DNA of 64,000 nucleotides from Prosapia bicincta. Its lineage: Eukaryota > Arthropoda > Insecta > Hemiptera > Cercopidae. The stretch covers positions 52,382,229-52,446,228 of the forward strand of contig JBAIZL010000002.1 of the NCBI GenBank assembly GCA_036971475.1, in the 5' to 3' direction. The position numbers were made by a program, and so were the translations under genes. Positions 63,478-64,000 of the stretch are shown one piece after another. The stretch's first letter is position 1; every line of letters starts with the position of its first letter. Below the pieces are notes generated by a model, which ran no database searches, was not told where the DNA came from, and saw nothing but the letters and a program-made list of their open reading frames with translations.

Positions 63478-64000
63478 ATGGCAACGCCAACATTAAAGAA
63501 GGAATATCTTGATATGATTCCTGAGTATAGTGGAGAGCCCACTATGCTTCACAGATTCGTTTCCATATGTGATAAAGTAGTAAATAAATTTTATGTAAGC
63601 GAAAATCCAGAGGATTTTCAAAATGAATATCTATTTTCTTCTATACTAGCTAAGTTAAAAGGCCAAGCATTAGAAATGGTAGTAAACTCAAATTCATATA
63701 ATTGGTATGAGATTAAAAAAGTATTATTAACCAGCTATTCAGACAAAAGATATTGTTTTACTTTAAATTTAGAAATGGCTGAGTTAAAACAAGAGAATAA
63801 CGAATCACCTTTTAAATTTTATGAAAGAATTCAAAAACTATTAAATTTACAGATTTCATTTTTTGTTAATAAAGAGCCACAAAGACAATTGGCCAAAGAT
63901 GTTTTAATAGAATATGTACAGAAATTAGGGTTAAGATTTCTCCTTAGAGGTTTACATGAACCTGTAGGATCGCTAATGCGAACCAAAAATCCAGATTCTC
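63478..64000 (+). CDS. gag: Gag-like polyprotein of the LTR element, 5' part
   Basis: The frame starts at ATG 63478 (AAAATGG context) and stays open for 174 codons to the window edge. The product would be the structural capsid protein that packages element RNA in the cytoplasm. Residues 14-19 read IPEYSG and are followed by a hydrophobic block with R26-F27. W76-Y with a following KK..L....DKR (to residue 91) matches the conserved retrotransposon Gag core, and a TLNLEMAELKQ block then an FYERIQKL block follow, as in errantivirus Gag. No CCHC zinc knuckle is seen yet; errantivirus Gag often lacks one. No stop or frameshift is visible. It lies about 420 bp downstream of the primer-binding site. 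Confidence 0.9.
   Translation, partial: MATPTLKKEYLDMIPEYSGEPTMLHRFVSICDKVVNKFYVSENPEDFQNEYLFSSILAKLKGQALEMVVNSNSYNWYEIKKVLLTSYSDKRYCFTLNLEMAELKQENNESPFKFYERIQKLLNLQISFFVNKEPQRQLAKDVLIEYVQKLGLRFLLRGLHEPVGSLMRTKNPDS

Overview
The window is AT-rich nuclear DNA of an animal, most likely an arthropod. Insect is the best guess and Hemiptera a weak further guess. The evidence is very long (TA)n, (CA)n and (TG)n microsatellites, satellite and minisatellite arrays, fold-back repeats, a Penelope-like GIY-YIG remnant, a decayed insect-type transposon gene and an errantivirus-like LTR element. No complete host gene is visible. Most long reading frames are microsatellite translations (HTHT, CVCV, IYIY) or chance frames. 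The window reads as intergenic or large-intron sequence colonised by repeats. Three or four short exon-like signals are reported with low confidence.

Layout. 0-15 kb: AT-rich spacer with a dozen microsatellites, a fold-back element (4.2 kb), a nested hairpin (10.45 kb) and a possible signal-peptide first exon (13.65 kb). 15.6-16.6 kb: transposon-like subterminal repeats, then a frameshifted gene fragment whose conserved motifs can still be followed across three frames. 20-26.6 kb: compound microsatellites, a reverse-strand Penelope-like GIY-YIG fragment (23.5-23.8 kb), and tail-like hairpin repeats (25.3 and 26.6 kb). 31.1-32.55 kb: ten monomers of a 105/106-bp satellite in a five-monomer higher-order pattern, with duplicated flanks. 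35.6 and 39.8 kb: two more copies of the 4.2-kb fold-back family. 37.2 kb: an 11-copy tandem array of ~30 bp. 43.4-45.35 kb: about 120 copies of a 16-bp minisatellite. 47.4 and 55.2 kb: two copies of a dispersed repeat, with a possible mitochondrial-presequence exon between them (47.69 kb). 55.6-56.1 kb: a large inverted pair of the 25.3-kb repeat.

62.76 kb to the end: the 5' end of an LTR retrotransposon of the Gypsy/errantivirus type, inserted exactly at the end of a (TA)n tract. It has a 292-bp LTR with TATA, initiator and DPE at canonical spacing, a primer-binding site, a leader carrying an internal duplication and a possible splice donor, and an intact gag frame that runs off the window.

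The most unusual theme is a dispersed family of about a dozen short structures with the plan CTGAWGA, hairpin, GAAACG. They sit in the fold-backs, beside the Penelope-like fragment and near microsatellites, and they resemble hammerhead-ribozyme cores. Everything here was read by eye; no database search or folding program was run.
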